Positions 5,526 to 6,221 of a stretch of DNA of 6,221 nt are shown here, in pieces (position 1 is the first letter of the stretch; each line of letters opens with the position of its first letter). The notes beneath the pieces were generated by a model that did no database searches, was not told where the DNA came from, and saw nothing but the letters and a program-made list of their open reading frames with translations. This DNA is from Gammaproteobacteria bacterium UBA3498. GTDB lineage: Bacteria > Pseudomonadota > Gammaproteobacteria > Pseudomonadales > Pseudohongiellaceae. The stretch lies in NCBI GenBank assembly GCA_002377605.1, contig DFQD01000241.1, positions 1 through 6,221 of the forward strand, given 5' to 3'. The translations under genes and the position numbers were made by a program.

Positions 5526-5834
5526 ATGAAACGCATCTATACAGCAGACAGCATCGCGATGGCATGGCATATCCGCAATGTGCTAGAACAACATGATATT
5601 TATGCTGAAGTTAAAAATGACAGACTTGCTTCAATTGCCGGTGAAACTCCGATAACAGAAAGTATGCCAGAAGTATGGGTTAAGCCGCTTTACGTAAGCC
5701 GAGCAGAGGAAATTATCAAGGAAATGTTTGGGCTTGATGAGCCCCAAGGAGAAGGCTGGATTTGTTCTTCATGTGGTGAAGACAATCTTGGAAGTTTTGA
5801 TATTTGTTGGAACTGCGAAAGTTCAGTTAACTAA
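5526..5834 (+). CDS. DUF2007 protein with C-terminal RanBP2-type zinc finger
   Basis: The 102-residue product has two parts. Residues 1-68 resemble DUF2007, a small fold described as a putative signal-transducing domain: RIYTADS, then a helix AWHIRNVLEQHDIYAEV, then a MPEVWVKPLYVSRAEEIIKEM block. Residues 78-97 read W-x-C-x2-C-x3-N-x6-C-x2-C (W78, C80, C83, N87, C94, C97), which fits the RanBP2-type zinc-finger pattern exactly; one zinc ion should bind the four cysteines. In eukaryotes such fingers bind single-stranded RNA or ubiquitin; the bacterial partner is unknown. There is no signal peptide or membrane segment, so it is cytoplasmic. The ribosome binding site is poor (GGCGG, 5517-5521). 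It follows murJ by 33 bases and abuts the hydrolase gene. Function not established. Confidence 0.85.
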   Translation: MKRIYTADSIAMAWHIRNVLEQHDIYAEVKNDRLASIAGETPITESMPEVWVKPLYVSRAEEIIKEMFGLDEPQGEGWICSSCGEDNLGSFDICWNCESSVN

Positions 5835-6221
5835 ATGAAGCTAATGCAAAAACTCCTTAAAATCCTTTTATTTTCACTTGTAAGCGGTACAGCCCTGGCG
5901 AATGATTGTGTAATTCTCCTACACGGGCTTGCCCGTATTTCCAATTCAATGTCTGAACTTGAAAGAAAGCTTGAACGCAGTGGTTACGATGTCGTTAATA
6001 TAAATTACCCTTCTATTCGCTACGAGATCGGCGTATTAGCTGATGACGCAGTGGGGCGAGGTATTAGTCAGTGCTTAATGCAAACACCTAAACGAATTCA
6101 TTTCGTCACTCATTCTCTAGGTGGCATCTTGGTTCGATACTATTTGCAAGAGAATGAATTGGAATTATTGGGAAGAGTGGTGATGCTGGGACCGCCTAAT
6201 AAAGGTAGCGAGATGGTTGAT
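5835..6221 (+). CDS. Exported lipase-like alpha/beta hydrolase, N-terminal part
   Basis: The frame is open from the ATG at 5835 to the right edge (129 codons, incomplete). Residues 1-22 form a signal peptide: basic start MKLMQKLLK, hydrophobic core ILLFSLVSGT and an ALA cleavage site before ND. There is no lipobox. The mature part has VILLHGLAR (oxyanion HG at 30-31), YPS after strand three, and VTHSLGG around the likely nucleophile Ser94, where Thr replaces the first Gly of the common GHSLGG. LGPPNKGSE (118-126) is typical of lipase/PGAP1-like esterases. The acid and histidine of the triad lie outside the window. The substrate cannot be told; a periplasmic ester or lipid is likely. The ATG directly follows the DUF2007 stop (TAAATG), and with no clear ribosome binding site this implies translational coupling. 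A second ATG at 5844 is possible. Confidence 0.85.
   Translation, partial: MKLMQKLLKILLFSLVSGTALANDCVILLHGLARISNSMSELERKLERSGYDVVNINYPSIRYEIGVLADDAVGRGISQCLMQTPKRIHFVTHSLGGILVRYYLQENELELLGRVVMLGPPNKGSEMVD

Noticed and set aside
1..6221. tRNA genes, CRISPR repeats, insertion sequences, attachment sites
   Set aside because: I scanned both strands by eye and saw no cloverleaf, direct-repeat array, transposase or long terminal inverted repeat.

Overview
The window is a conserved housekeeping segment of a gammaproteobacterial chromosome. Gene order ispB (divergent) / rplU-rpmA-obgE-proB / rpsT (convergent) / murJ is the arrangement I know from Pseudomonas and its relatives, and the proteins look most like that group. 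The base composition is moderate (roughly mid-40s % GC by eye, not computed), which fits a Cellvibrio- or marine-type relative better than a high-GC Pseudomonas. I cannot name the species.

Layout. Positions 1-88 hold the first 29 codons of ispB on the minus strand, cut by the window edge. The 272-base gap to rplU holds two back-to-back sigma70-type promoters, one for ispB and one for rplU, and an rplU leader hairpin. Then come rplU (ribosomal protein L21) and rpmA (L27), a strong intrinsic terminator, obgE (ribosome-assembly GTPase) and proB (glutamate 5-kinase). A hairpin with T tracts on both sides separates proB from rpsT (S20), which is read on the minus strand from a TTG start. A 264-base gap holds the rpsT promoter and a weaker candidate promoter for murJ, the lipid II flippase. 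After murJ, where ribF is usually found in this group, there are two accessory genes on the same strand: a small DUF2007 protein with a C-terminal RanBP2-type zinc-finger pattern, and an exported lipase-like alpha/beta hydrolase, cut by the right edge and starting directly after the DUF2007 stop codon.

How the genes work together. L21, L27, ObgE and S20 all serve ribosome structure or 50S maturation. ProB begins proline synthesis. IspB (quinone side chain) and MurJ (peptidoglycan precursor export) serve the envelope. The final two genes probably form one transcript with murJ, since spacing is short and no terminator is visible, but nothing in the sequence fixes their function.

Most of the window is ordinary, and I find no defence, mobile or CRISPR element. 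The parts worth a second look are the rplU leader (hairpin plus U tract and a competing pairing with the ribosome binding site), the TTG start of rpsT, the zinc-finger DUF2007/hydrolase pair after murJ, and the N-terminal extension of MurJ.
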